DNA of 64,000 nucleotides from Ferruginibacter sp. (lineage in GTDB: Bacteria; Bacteroidota; Bacteroidia; Chitinophagales; Chitinophagaceae), in assembly GCF_028288465.1 (NCBI RefSeq), contig NZ_JAQBNR010000010.1, positions 1 through 64,000 on the forward strand, read 5' to 3'. Within the stretch, counting starts at the first letter, position 1, and each line of letters opens with the position of its first letter. This document shows positions 1-8,600 of the stretch, piece after piece. Position numbers and translations under genes: made by a program. Below the pieces are notes generated by a model. It was not told the DNA's origin, made no database searches, and saw nothing but the letters and a program-made list of their open reading frames with translations.

Positions 1-202
1 ATTCCTTATCAACCAGTACCAGCAACCAGTAATGACTGGCATGGCGGCAGCCCGGCGCATCGGTCATAAAAACACTTTCTGTGCGCTGCTGTTGCAGGGT
101 ACTGCCCAGCAGGTAAATTTTAGCTACGGGTATGGTATCGATGATAAGTGCTGCCAGCTTTGCTTCCTGGCTTTTAAAACGTTCCGTCAGTAAGTAATAC
201 AT
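1..202 (-). CDS. Hypothetical protein, 3' end cut by window edge
   Basis: The minus-strand frame opens with ATG at 202 and stays open for 67 codons to the window edge, so only the N-terminus is visible. It begins MYYLLTERFKSQEAK and contains the stretch KIYLLGSTLQQQRTES, faintly like the strand-turn start of a nucleotidyltransferase fold; that likeness is a guess. It starts four bases after the stop of the frameshifted upstream gene and is probably in one operon with it and with the 94-codon gene ending at 841. I do not recognise the family with confidence, and the missing C-terminus prevents a better call. Confidence 0.55.
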   Translation of the reverse strand, partial: MYYLLTERFKSQEAKLAALIIDTIPVAKIYLLGSTLQQQRTESVFMTDAPGCRHASHYWLLVLVDKE

Positions 203-206
203 TGCC

Positions 207-820
207 TTATTTTTTTATTTTTTTTTGTTTGTGTTTTACATTCGGATGGTTTGGAAGGTTGGTGCGTATGTCCGGCAAATGGCAACCCTCTATTAGCTGC
301 AGCAGCCTTCGCCGGAGTGTAAGCACATTGCAGGGGTAATCTTCGTTATTGATTGAATCATTGCGGAGTGCATATTCGGTTATGGTGCTGATTGCGTTTT
401 TCCATTCGGGTTCTGTCATACATGCAACAAATTTTTCAATGGCTTTATAGGGATTGTAGTATTGCCCGGCGGTGAGACTCCGGGGAAAATAATGCCATTC
501 AGTACAGGGCGACTGGCATCCAATGAAGTGTTGTTTTTGCAGCATGCCGGTATTGCCATGCTGCGGTTCCTTTACAATAGCTTCGGCCCTTTTACTATAG
601 GTGAAATGGATTATAAACGCGGCACCGCGCAGTGCTTCCAGCTTTTCCATAAAATAAAGCAAACTGTAAGGGTCGGCCTTTTTCCAGGCTTTGCCTCGCA
701 GGGCAGCTTTAAAGATGCTTTCCATCCGTTGGCACTGCATAATCCGTAACTGTCAAAAAACTCATGGATGCTATCGTACGCATAACGGATTTCCTTATTT
801 TCAAATGCGGTAGCGGGCAT
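207..820 (-). pseudogene. Frameshifted hypothetical gene (two overlapping minus-strand frames)
   Basis: Two minus-strand frames together make one plausible protein. The first starts at ATG 820 (MPATAFENKEIRYAYDSIHE) and reads sensibly to about base 740, then turns into low-quality sequence ending at 611. The second, from about 740 to 207, reads as a normal helical protein (KAALRGKAWKKADPYSLLYF, then a C-terminal part with EWHYFPRSLT and ALRNDSINNEDYP). A one-base frameshift between about 725 and 745 would join them into a protein of about 200 residues. It sits 20 bases after one gene and 4 bases before the next, so it belongs to a compact minus-strand operon. A sequencing error is as likely as a real mutation. 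The family is not recognised. Confidence 0.5.
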
Positions 821-840
821 GAAACTGATTTTAAGTTGGG

Positions 841-1125
841 TTAAGAATGGTTTTTAGTTTGCCGTTGCAGCAAGGTATATACATGCTGAAACAACTCTTT
901 GGTATACTCGTAAAAGAAAAGCATATTGCTACGCTCGTGCTCATCAGTATGGTCATTGTCTGCAATCAGCGCCAGTTTAAGTATTTTCCAGAGGTCTTCG
1001 GCCGGGCCTTCTTCATCCAGCAGTTCAAAATAATAAGCTATGCGCTGCCATTCGTAGGGCAATGCCCTTTGTTGTTTCTTTTTTATTTTGCCCCTTGTAT
1101 TGCGGGCCTTTTTTGCTGCACCCAC
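841..1125 (-). CDS. Hypothetical protein, 94 aa, GTG start assumed
   Basis: A basic, lysine-rich N-terminus (GAAKKARNTRGKIKKKQQR) is followed by a mostly helical acidic part. The only usual start codon in frame is GTG at 1125. The frame stays open upstream to about 1228 and reads sensibly (for example RPVKAVALQQINNAV), so the true start may lie further upstream with a rare codon or beyond a small error. It is the first gene of the minus-strand group 1125 to 1. It faces away from the XRE regulator at 1274, and the inverted repeat at 1185-1216 lies between the two. Function unknown. Confidence 0.5.
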   Translation of the reverse strand: MGAAKKARNTRGKIKKKQQRALPYEWQRIAYYFELLDEEGPAEDLWKILKLALIADNDHTDEHERSNMLFFYEYTKELFQHVYTLLQRQTKNHS

Positions 1126-1184
1126 TGCATTATTTATCTGCTGTAAAGCAACTGCTTTTACAGGCCGTATATTACATTTAATGC

Positions 1185-1216
1185 CGTATGTTACGGGCTG
1201 CCGCCTGTAACATACG
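1185..1216. repeat. Inverted repeat, 14-bp arms, between divergent genes
   Basis: The left arm CGTATGTTACGGGC (1185-1198) and right arm GCCTGTAACATACG (1203-1216) are complementary at 13 of 14 positions around a TGCC loop. A further TTTTACAGGC at 1156-1165 carries the same half-site in reverse orientation. No T-run follows, so a regulator-binding site fits better than a terminator. The word GCCTGTAA recurs upstream of the second XRE copy at 4555-4562, which suggests an autoregulatory operator (inference). Confidence 0.55.
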
Positions 1217-1242
1217 CTATGGTTTTATGCGTAAGCTTTGCT

Positions 1243-1250
1243 TATATTTG
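1243..1250 (+). promoter_or_regulatory. Bacteroidota -7 box TATATTTG before XRE copy 1
   Basis: TATATTTG matches the Bacteroidota primary sigma factor consensus TAnnTTTG and ends 23 bases before the ATG at 1274. The same box at the same relative position precedes XRE copy 2, so the pair supports itself. No convincing -33 TTTG was found at the right spacing. Confidence 0.6.
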
Positions 1251-1273
1251 TAGCAGCATAATTAACCCAAGCT

Positions 1274-1670
1274 ATGAACAAAACAATACACCAGGGCCGC
1301 AACGTAAAGCGTTTCCGTGAAATGCTCGGTATTAAACAGGAAGGCCTTGCTTACCAGCTCGGCGACGACTGGAACCAACAAAGGATTTCGGCGCTGGAAC
1401 AAAAGGAGCTGATTGATGATCCGTTACTGGAGCAGGTAGCGACACTCTTAAAAGTACCTGCAGAAGCCTTAGAATTTTGATGAGGAAGCTGCAGTAAACA
1501 TTATATCAAATACTGTAAATAATAATGACAATGCGACTGGGAATTCGTTGTTTAATTACTATCCCACCTTCAATCCTTTAGACAAAATCGTAGAACTCTA
1601 CGAAGCATTGATAAAAAGTGAAAAAGAGAAAGTGGCGTTGTTGCAGCAATTGCTGGATAATAAAAAGTAA
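1274..1670 (+). pseudogene. XRE-family HTH regulator, copy 1, frameshifted
   Basis: The first 66 codons encode an XRE-type helix-turn-helix (GRNVKRFREMLGIKQEGLAY, LEQKELIDDPLLEQVA) almost identical to the intact copy at 4621. After PAEAL the frame ends early at a TGA at 1478-1480. In the other frame the text continues as FDEEAAVNIISNT and on to a coiled C-terminus (KIVELYEALIKSEKEKVA) ending at TAA 1668-1670, just as in copy 2. Against copy 2 the junction is two bases shorter (TTAGAA versus ATTAAAAA after GCC). The gene may make only a 68-aa DNA-binding protein without the C-terminal coil, which could act as an antagonist of copy 2, or it may simply be broken. Long stretches of identical DNA between the copies indicate recent duplication or gene conversion. 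Confidence 0.75.
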
Positions 1671-2159
1671 AGTGCCACTATATAAAAATACATTCATCAC
1701 ACTTGATAATGCATCCCGATTTTTCACGCGGAGCTATCCGTTTTAACTCCTGCAAACTGCGCCGATGTCCGCATACTTACTTTGTTTTCGTAAATAATTT
1801 ACTTCAATACAAACCAAATGTTGATTGTCGTTGCAAGGCTGCATCCAGCAGTTCAATTCGCAGCGGTATAATATGTGCTGTTGATGATACACATGACCGC
1901 AGCTACTTTTGATGCAGTAAAGAAAATCTTAAGTCAAACTTTTATCTGTGATGTATTTGGTGCTGAAGGAAAATACTTTTTCAGGGATATCCAGATAACA
2001 AAAAAGGTGAACCGTTCGTTCACCTTGATTTTTTTTGTTCGCTGTCTGCTTACCAGCCCATAGCGTCTTTGGAAACGGTGTTTTTCATACTTGGATGTTT
2101 TTGTGATGGATAAATGAACCTGTTATTATAAATTATTATTGTTGGATTCCTGTTGTATT
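1671..2159. other. Intergenic, no convincing gene; contains a terminator
   Basis: Short open frames at 1703-1912 and 1875-2063 have no recognisable protein character (many Cys, Arg and Ser runs, no supporting start signal). The only clear element is the hairpin at 2004-2036. Confidence 0.5.
2004..2036. terminator. Rho-independent terminator, probably bidirectional
   Basis: Perfect 9-bp stem AAGGTGAAC / GTTCACCTT with loop CGTTC, followed by GA and eight T on the plus strand and preceded by an A-run that gives T's on the minus strand. It lies between the 3' ends of XRE copy 1 (plus) and the two-TM gene (minus), so it can serve both. Confidence 0.8.
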
Positions 2160-2816
2160 TTACTCCTGGTCCTGCCATTTTTCGGCCACCTGCGTAAAGT
2201 GGTAAAACACCCGGCTGGATTTTATTTCGTTTCTTAAATGCACGATATAGCCGCCGTAATACTGATAGTATTCGATAAAAACGGTTTTAAAAAATTCTTT
2301 CATAAAACTTTCATCCATGATGCCCTGCAACACGGCAAGCGAAATGCCCTCAAAATAATTAAACAACAGCACAAAAGAGGTGCGTGCTTCGGGATTGTCT
2401 TTTAATTTTTGCTGGATGCTCAAAAAGTTGGCCTGGATAAAACTGGCTTTATTGTCATCATAAAAAACTTTGATGTTTTTAAAATGCCGGATGGTTTCCG
2501 CCTCATGCATTTTGCAGCTGGTGGTAAAGGTGAGCGTTTCCCTGGATACCTTTATATCGTGCCTGAATTTTAGCTGTCCGTGTTCATAGTTAAGGATAGA
2601 GTAAAATATCCCAATGATAATGGAACCAAAAGTTATTATGAGGGCGCTGTTTTTAAGCCGGTCGCCTGGCACGCTTGCCTGGTAAATATGCAATGCCGTT
2701 ACAATGGTAAACAGTACAGCGGCCAGCACAAATACCAGCCGGTAGTAAAATATAAACTTCACCAACTGGTTAATCGCTTTTTCTACCGGTGGTATTTTGT
2801 ACTTGTAATCCTGCAT
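2160..2816 (-). CDS. Membrane protein with two N-terminal TM segments (DUF4760-like)
   Basis: The 218-residue protein starts MQDYKYKIPPVEKAINQLVK. Two hydrophobic segments follow at about residues 20-42 (LVFVLAAVLFTIVTALHIY) and 54-76 (SALIITFGSIIIGIFYSIL), then a soluble helical C-terminal domain of about 140 residues. The layout resembles DUF4760-type proteins, but this is a shape-based guess. A longer reading from 2927 would add 37 residues that overlap the upstream HTH gene and look like non-coding text, so I chose the ATG at 2816. It starts 31 bases after the HTH gene and is probably co-transcribed with it. No enzymatic motif is visible. Confidence 0.65.
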   Translation of the reverse strand: MQDYKYKIPPVEKAINQLVKFIFYYRLVFVLAAVLFTIVTALHIYQASVPGDRLKNSALIITFGSIIIGIFYSILNYEHGQLKFRHDIKVSRETLTFTTSCKMHEAETIRHFKNIKVFYDDNKASFIQANFLSIQQKLKDNPEARTSFVLLFNYFEGISLAVLQGIMDESFMKEFFKTVFIEYYQYYGGYIVHLRNEIKSSRVFYHFTQVAEKWQDQE

Positions 2817-2847
2817 TGTTATGGTTGGTTTTTCATTGTAAAGGTTA

Positions 2848-3159
2848 TTAACGAACTGGTGAGGCAACCGGCCGCCATTTTTGTTGCTTTCTTTCCTGCA
2901 GCATCCGGTATACATCGGCTGCTTCAAAGTAAATTCTGCCGCCGACTTTGCTGAAAGCCAGTAACCCTTTTTTACGCCAGTTGTACAGGGAGCTTCTGCA
3001 TATTTGCAGCAATTGCTGCACGGCCAGGCTGTCCATTAAAGTTAGTTGCAGGCTTTCTTTACTGGGCACTGCCTGGCTGCCGGCTAAAGCTTTGCCAGCC
3101 GGCGGAGCTAACAATTGGGCTTCGAAGGAAGGGAGTGTTTTTTTGTTGCTGTTTATCAT
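2848..3159 (-). CDS. HTH_17/excisionase-like DNA-binding protein
   Basis: A 103-residue protein with a low-complexity Ala/Gly/Pro N-terminus (residues 1-40) and a MerR/excisionase-type winged HTH in the second half: LTLMDSLAVQQLLQICRSSL, then YNWRKKGLLAFSKVGGRIYF, then a closing helix with VYRMLQERK. This fold, common in Bacteroidota mobile elements, binds DNA at integration sites or small promoters. No integrase or mobilisation gene lies nearby, so a mobile-element origin is only suggested by the family. It has a TAAGTTTG box 20 bases upstream and leads a two-gene unit with the membrane protein ending at 2160. Confidence 0.75.
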   Translation of the reverse strand: MINSNKKTLPSFEAQLLAPPAGKALAGSQAVPSKESLQLTLMDSLAVQQLLQICRSSLYNWRKKGLLAFSKVGGRIYFEAADVYRMLQERKQQKWRPVASPVR

Positions 3160-3178
3160 AACGGTTGTTTTAAGGAAA

Positions 3179-3186
3179 CAAACTTA
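3179..3186 (-). promoter_or_regulatory. -7 box TAAGTTTG for the HTH gene
   Basis: On the minus strand TAAGTTTG fits TAnnTTTG and lies 20 bases before the ATG at 3159. A CAAA on the plus strand at 3201-3204 (TTTG on the minus) is slightly too close for a normal -33. Confidence 0.5.
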
Positions 3187-3622
3187 ATACGCCGTTTCTT
3201 CAAATACATCCGTGTTTAGACGTATTTTTTAAAAAGCTCTCTACGTCTTTATACCTACGTTTTTGTACCTATTTTTTATTGAATAACGGCCCCTGCACAA
3301 AATTATTTACCTGCAGCCTGCCATTTTTCATCTGCCATTTTCAGCAGGGCAGTAGTTGGTGTAACCCGCTGCGCTTACTACCGTACCCACCAAAGAATAT
3401 ACAACGATTGCTATTTAAAAAACTTGCATAACAGGTTACCAGCCGTTCTCCATCAAACCCGTGGTCTGTACAACGGTGTGCAAAAATGTGCAACGGCGTT
3501 CAAATTTGTGCAACCACAAAATAGCAGTTTTCAAACGTCGTTTAAATCAGCATCAACGCTGCGGCGACAGCTATGGGACCCATCGCTGGCAGCAATTGTA
3601 AACCGTTTTAAATCCAATTACT
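3187..3622. other. Intergenic with 20-bp tandem repeat; no gene seen
   Basis: No credible short gene on either strand. The part at 3230-3275 repeats the word TACGT/ACCTA in AT-rich context (upstream control region of the HTH gene). The repeat at 3471-3514 is listed separately. Confidence 0.4.
3471..3514. repeat. 20-bp imperfect tandem repeat, 2.2 copies
   Basis: Unit 1 (3471-3490) reads CAACGGTGTGCAAAAATGTG and unit 2 (3491-3510) CAACGGCGTTCAAATTTGTG, matching at 16 of 20 positions, with a third unit starting CAAC at 3511. It lies about 110 bases upstream of the DUF6266-like gene and could be a regulator-binding array. Confidence 0.6.
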
Positions 3623-4261
3623 ATGGGAAGAATCAACAAAGGAATCCTGGGAGGATTCTCCGGAAAAGTCGGCAGCGTAGTGGGCGGCACCTGGAAAGGG
3701 ATCGACTACATGCGCAGCAAAGCCAGCCGCACCAATTTTACTGCTACCGATGCCCAGCTGGCGCAGCAGTTAAAGTTCGGTATGGCTGTTCGCCTCGTAA
3801 CCAGCATGAGTGGCCTGGTTGCCATCGGCTTTCGCAATTATGCCACCAAACAAACGGGTGCCAACGGCGCCGTCTCTTACATGCTTAAGAATGCAATGGA
3901 CGGTACGTATCCCAGCTTCAGCATCGTGTATGCCAATGTGCTGGTATCCCGTGGCGATCTGCCCAATGTGCTGGCGCCTGCTGCTACCATGGGTGCAGGA
4001 AATCAGCTTACCTACAGCTGGACAGACAACAGCGGGGTAGGGATTGCCAAAGCCACCGACCAGGTAATACTGGCCGCCTATTGCCCTGCGCTTAACCAGT
4101 GTATCTACACTACCGGCAGCGCTGTCCGGAGCGCCCTTACGGATGTACTTGACCTGTCTACCTTCAGTGGCCAGGCGGTTCACACGTACATCGGCTGCCT
4201 TTCGGCAGACGGTCGCGATATTGCCACCAGCATCTATACGGGAGCGATCACTGTTTCCTAA
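3623..4261 (+). CDS. DUF6266-family-like protein
   Basis: The 212-residue protein begins MGRINKGILGGFSGKVGSVV followed by GGTWKGIDYMRSK, the start I associate with the Bacteroidota DUF6266 family of unknown function. The rest is rich in Ala, Gly, Ser and Thr with alternating hydrophobic residues, suggesting mostly beta structure. There is no signal peptide or TM segment. In related genomes such proteins often occur as lone or repeated genes in variable regions; here it stands alone with its own terminator, flanked by the two XRE copies. No function can be inferred from its neighbours. Confidence 0.8.
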   Translation: MGRINKGILGGFSGKVGSVVGGTWKGIDYMRSKASRTNFTATDAQLAQQLKFGMAVRLVTSMSGLVAIGFRNYATKQTGANGAVSYMLKNAMDGTYPSFSIVYANVLVSRGDLPNVLAPAATMGAGNQLTYSWTDNSGVGIAKATDQVILAAYCPALNQCIYTTGSAVRSALTDVLDLSTFSGQAVHTYIGCLSADGRDIATSIYTGAITVS

Positions 4262-4291
4262 ACATCTGGAACTGTGCAATGTTGCAAAACG

Positions 4292-4317
4292 GCCGCCCTT
4301 TCAAGGGCGGCTTTTTT
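4292..4317 (+). terminator. Rho-independent terminator after the DUF6266-like gene
   Basis: GC-rich stem GCCGCCCT / AGGGCGGC around TTCA, followed directly by TTTTTT, 31 bases after the stop codon. Confidence 0.9.
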
Positions 4318-4537
4318 ATGCAGGAACTTTGATCTGTGTAAACCGGGGCTGATGTTGTGCAGATGAAAATAAAAATGTTCAGCAATGCCAGAGGTTAGCG
4401 GGTCGCTACAGGCAGTTAACCCGCTGCAATGCTAAAATAAATTAAATTGCCGGAGGTATCTGAACGCACCCGATGTACCGCAGTAGCTTGTGTGGCAAAA
4501 CAACAATAAAACAGCCACGGCTGCAATTTAATAAACC

Positions 4538-4568
4538 GGTAAATACGCGGTGCAGCCTGTAATTTACC
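4538..4568. repeat. Inverted repeat upstream of XRE copy 2
   Basis: GGTAAAT (4538-4544) and ATTTACC (4562-4568) form 7-bp complementary arms, and GCGG/CCGC pairing extends the dyad. It contains GCCTGTAA at 4555-4562, the same word as in the inverted repeat before XRE copy 1. A shared operator half-site is inferred. Confidence 0.4.
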
Positions 4569-4592
4569 CCGCATGGTATCAGGGGTGTTTAT

Positions 4593-4600
4593 TATATTTG
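4593..4600 (+). promoter_or_regulatory. -7 box TATATTTG before XRE copy 2
   Basis: TATATTTG matches TAnnTTTG exactly and ends 20 bases before the ATG at 4621. It is the same octamer and similar spacing as at XRE copy 1. Confidence 0.6.
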
Positions 4601-4620
4601 TTGTACATAACCACGCAACT

Positions 4621-5049
4621 ATGAACAAAATACATATGGGCCGCAATGTAAAACGCTTTAGAGAAATGCTGGGCATTAAACAGGAAGGCCTTGCTTACCA
4701 GCTCGGCGACGACTGGAACCAGCAAAGAATATCCGCCCTGGAACAAAAGGAGCTGATTGATGATCCGTTACTGGACCAGGTAGCAAAACTTTTAAAAGTA
4801 CCTGCCGAGGCCATTAAAAATTTTGATGAGGAAGCAGCGGTAAATGTAATTTCAAACACTTTTACAAGTAACGATGCTTCTACATTAAATGCGGTCAATC
4901 ATCAATGCACATTTAATACTTTAGATAAAATTATGGAGCAGGCGGAGGAAATTAAATCCCTGTACGTGGCATGGCTGAAAGAGAAAGAAGAAAAAATTGT
5001 ATGGCTTGAAAAATTACTGGCTGAAAAAAATAGCAGTAGAAACATATAA
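4621..5049 (+). CDS. XRE-family HTH transcriptional regulator, intact copy 2
   Basis: A 142-residue regulator. Residues 5-65 form an XRE-type helix-turn-helix (GRNVKRFREMLGIKQEGLAY; DDWNQQRISALEQKELIDDP). Residues 95-142 form a charged helix, likely a coiled coil for self-association (IMEQAEEIKSLYVAWLKEKE). I chose the ATG at 4621 because the -7 box sits at the right distance and copy 1 starts at the matching codon; an ATG at 4573 lies upstream of the box. The twin at 1274 shares runs of about 40-47 identical bases but is frameshifted after residue 66. Likely autoregulatory given the shared upstream dyad. Target genes are unknown. Confidence 0.85.
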   Translation: MNKIHMGRNVKRFREMLGIKQEGLAYQLGDDWNQQRISALEQKELIDDPLLDQVAKLLKVPAEAIKNFDEEAAVNVISNTFTSNDASTLNAVNHQCTFNTLDKIMEQAEEIKSLYVAWLKEKEEKIVWLEKLLAEKNSSRNI

Positions 5050-5632
5050 CAAATGGGTACTGACTTATAAACGATGTATGTGCTCAGGAACCTGGGATGC
5101 ACCTTAATCATCGCATAGCTCTGTAGCGACTGCTTTTTAATAAACTATCTGCTACATGACTGCGGAATTATTGAAACTGCTTTCAAAATGCCTGAACTGC
5201 AAAAATTGCCCGAAAATTTAATATACCAGCGCCACTTAACCCATTAGAGATTCCAAAACAGTAATAACGCTGCATCTTTTCGTCGAAAAACTGCCGGTAA
5301 AAATTGATTTATCGCAAAATACTCCTATGTTTGTGTAGCATTTTAACTACAATCCTCCAATTCTATTCAAAGACTATCCGCTTTTTAATTATTTATCCTT
5401 CTGTACGTCTGTTGAACCACCCGTTTTATTAAATCCGATCCCAAACGATTACTACCATTATTTTCCCTTATCATCCATTTTTGCTGAAAAGCTGATGCTG
5501 ACAATGTAGTTTAGTTTTGATTGTATATATCTGTTGCAGTATTGTAGAAGTTCATTCACTGATGCAACTATACTCCACTATCCTCCTAAAAACAACGCTT
5601 ATTTATTATTTGTACCACTTTAATTTTTTTTT
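5050..5632. other. 583-bp intergenic, long leader of the giant surface gene
   Basis: No gene-like frame. It contains one well-formed promoter candidate at 5304-5333, which would give the giant gene an untranslated leader of nearly 300 bases. The last 60 bases are very AT-rich, ending in a T-run right before the ATG. Confidence 0.5.
5304..5333 (+). promoter_or_regulatory. Bacteroidota promoter TTG-N19-TATGTTTG
   Basis: TTG at 5304-5306 and TATGTTTG at 5326-5333 are 19 bases apart, the canonical -33/-7 spacing of Bacteroidota promoters. The nearest downstream gene starts at 5633, so the transcript would carry a long leader. Confidence 0.55.
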
Positions 5633-8600
5633 ATGAGGAAATTTTACGTTGCCACAAACCCTTTTAAGACAGTTGCATTGATATTTTCATTTTTTGTGTT
5701 TGCTTTTGGGGCAGATGCGGCAGCAATAAACAGTACAGCTGCCGGCGGCAATTGGAATGCTACCACTACTTGGGTAGGCGGGGTGATTCCGGGCGCTGGA
5801 GATGATGTTACTGTCGTTTCCGGTGCGACAGTAACAGTTGACGCAGCTAGCAATGCCAAAAGCCTTGTGGTGATCGGAACTTTGAATTTTACGTATAACT
5901 TGACAATAGCAAGTAAAGGTACGGTCACGGTTAACTCAGGGGGTACTGTAGGTTTTAACGGTACTGCGATCCTTTTTGGTGCTGGATCAGGAGGCAATGC
6001 GGTTACTTTTACATTAAGCTCTGGAGCTAATTTAATTACTGCAAATACAGCTGGTATCACACTTTCTGCTGCAGCCGGAAGTATTCAGGTCCTTGGCACC
6101 AGAACATATAGCACTGGTGCAAATTATTCATATAACGGAGCGGCCCTTCAAGTAACTGGGGATGGACTTCCATCAATTGTTAATAATTTAATTATTAACA
6201 ATAGTGTGGGAGTAAACTTAACTGCTGCCGTAACAGTAACTACATTGACGATTGGGAATGTAACGGCAAACAGCGTATTAAATGATAATGGTAAACAAAT
6301 CACATCTGGTTCAGGTGGAACACTTAATTTAACTTCCGGAACTTTTAATATTGGTAGTGGTGCTACTGCCACAGCCTATCCCGGCTTTACCACAAACAAT
6401 ATTGCTTCAGGAACTACAGTAAATTATAATTCTACTGCAAGCCAAATCATTGCTGCAGTAAACTATTATAATTTAAGCAATACTGTTAACGGCCCAAGAA
6501 CTTTACCGGCAAGTGGAACAGTAGGTATTGCCGGTACTTTTTCAACTGGTTCAGGTGCCTATACTGTAACTACAGGAAGCACTGTTAGTTTTAATGGTAC
6601 TACTGCCCAAACTATTCCTGCGGTTGGATTTTCATTTTATAATTTAAGTATCGACAATACAGGGGCAGGTGTAACTATTAGTAACAATGTAACTGCCACG
6701 AATAGTCTCGCACTTAATAATGGAGTACTTACTACCACGGCCTCTTTTAAAGTGATTGCAGCAAATAGTGTAAGCCGGACAAGTGGATGGGTAAATGGTA
6801 CATTGCAACGGCATATTACCGGCGCTGCTGCTTCTTATACTTTTGATGTAGGAGATGCTACAAATTATTCACCTGTACTGATTAATTATGCCACCACCTC
6901 ATTTGTTGCTGGTGATTTAACCATAACACCTTTTGCTCTTCAACATCCCTCGTTGGTAACGTCTGGTATAAGCACTACAAAATATGTTAAACGTTATTGG
7001 ACCCTTACAGGCTCAGGGGGCTTGTCTGGTACCTATGATGCTACTTTTACTTTTGTTGCGGGAGATATCCAGGGCGGAGCTAATACTTCAAATTTTATAG
7101 TAAGGGACTATAGCAGCTCCGCATGGAGCACTACAACTATCGGCACACTAACAGCAACTAGTACCAAAGCCACTACAACAGGTTTTGGCGACTTCTGTGT
7201 GGGGGAATCAACGGGGGCGCCGACCGTTTTTGCAAATCCTTCAGCAGTTGCGATTTGTACAGGTAACAACACATTTTTTACGAGCACCTCTTCATCAACT
7301 CCTTCACCTACTGTTTTTTGGCAACGGAGTACCGATGGTACTACCTGGAGTAATATTATTGCCGGAACAGACGGCGGTATCTATTCAAATTTTGCATCTA
7401 CTACTTTAACTGTTACGGGAGCCACCGCTGCTGTAACAGGATATTATTATCGTGCAGTATTTACTAATATCAATGGTTCGGTTAATTCCGCTTCGGCACA
7501 GCTTACCGTAACGCAACCACCCACAATTACCGGCTTATTTTATTCGCCATCCACCATGGCTACCATTATTTCCACTCCACAAGGCGTTACCCTTACCGGT
7601 ACAAATGCATATACCGGAGGCACTTTTACTGCTTCACCTGGTGGGCTTAGTATTGACGCTTCTACCGGGGCTATTACACCAAGTGCAAGTACGCTAGGTA
7701 CTTATACTGTAACATATACTAAAGCAGCGGCAGGGGGATGTAGCCTGGTTTCGGCAACAACATCTGTTACTATTAGCACGGCTTCCATTTCCTATAACGG
7801 AGCACCTTATTGCAGTTCAGACAATACTTCACATTCCGTTACGTATAACAATACAAGTGCAGTTTCTGGTGCTGCTTATTCTGCATCCCCATCAGGGCTA
7901 AGCATTTCTGCCACGGGAGATATTCTTCCAAGTGGAAGTACGCCTAACACTTATACAGTAACATATAGTAAAACCGGCACAGGTGCATTTACACTAACAA
8001 CAACAGTGACGATAACGGCGCTTCCGACTGCGTCCATTGGTTATGCAGGAGCTCCATTTTGCACTTCTGATGTAACAGCGCAAACGGTAACATTAACTGG
8101 TACCGGTTCCTATTCAGGCGGTGTTTTTTCATCCGATCCTTCACTTGTACTAAATACAGGTACGGGATCATTTACACCCAATGGAAGTAGTGCAGGTAGT
8201 CATACTGTAACTTATACAATTCCTGCTTCAGGTGGTTGTGCTTCAGTTCCGGTAACTACAACGTTTAGCATTGTCGCGGCGCCAACTGCAACAGTTACCT
8301 ATGCCGGAAGCCCATACTGCCTGGCTTATACCACTGCCACACCGACTGTAACAGGTGCTTCAGGTGGAACATTTTCAAGTACGGCGGGTTTAACATTTAC
8401 AAATACAAGTACAGGTGAAATTAACCCTAACTTAAGTACGCCCGGAACGTACACAGTAACTTATACAATTCCTCCGTCAGGCTCCTGCGGTACGGTTCAA
8501 ATACAAACTACTGTTACGATTTCAGCAAATCCTACAGGCAGCATTAGTTACCCGGCTCAGCCTTACTGTACTGCTGATGGCCCTAAAACGGTGACCCTGA

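Noticed and set aside
1685..2063. Short frames considered as the remains of a gene after XRE copy 1
   Set aside because: They overlap each other and a terminator and show no coding character.
2580..2954. Plus-strand open frame across the minus-strand HTH and membrane-protein genes
   Set aside because: Antisense shadow. The minus-strand frames carry an HTH and clear TM helices.
3424..3888. Plus-strand open frame overlapping the DUF6266-like gene
   Set aside because: Arg/Gln/His-rich text without protein character. The frame starting at 3623 has the family N-terminus and runs to a stop followed by a terminator.
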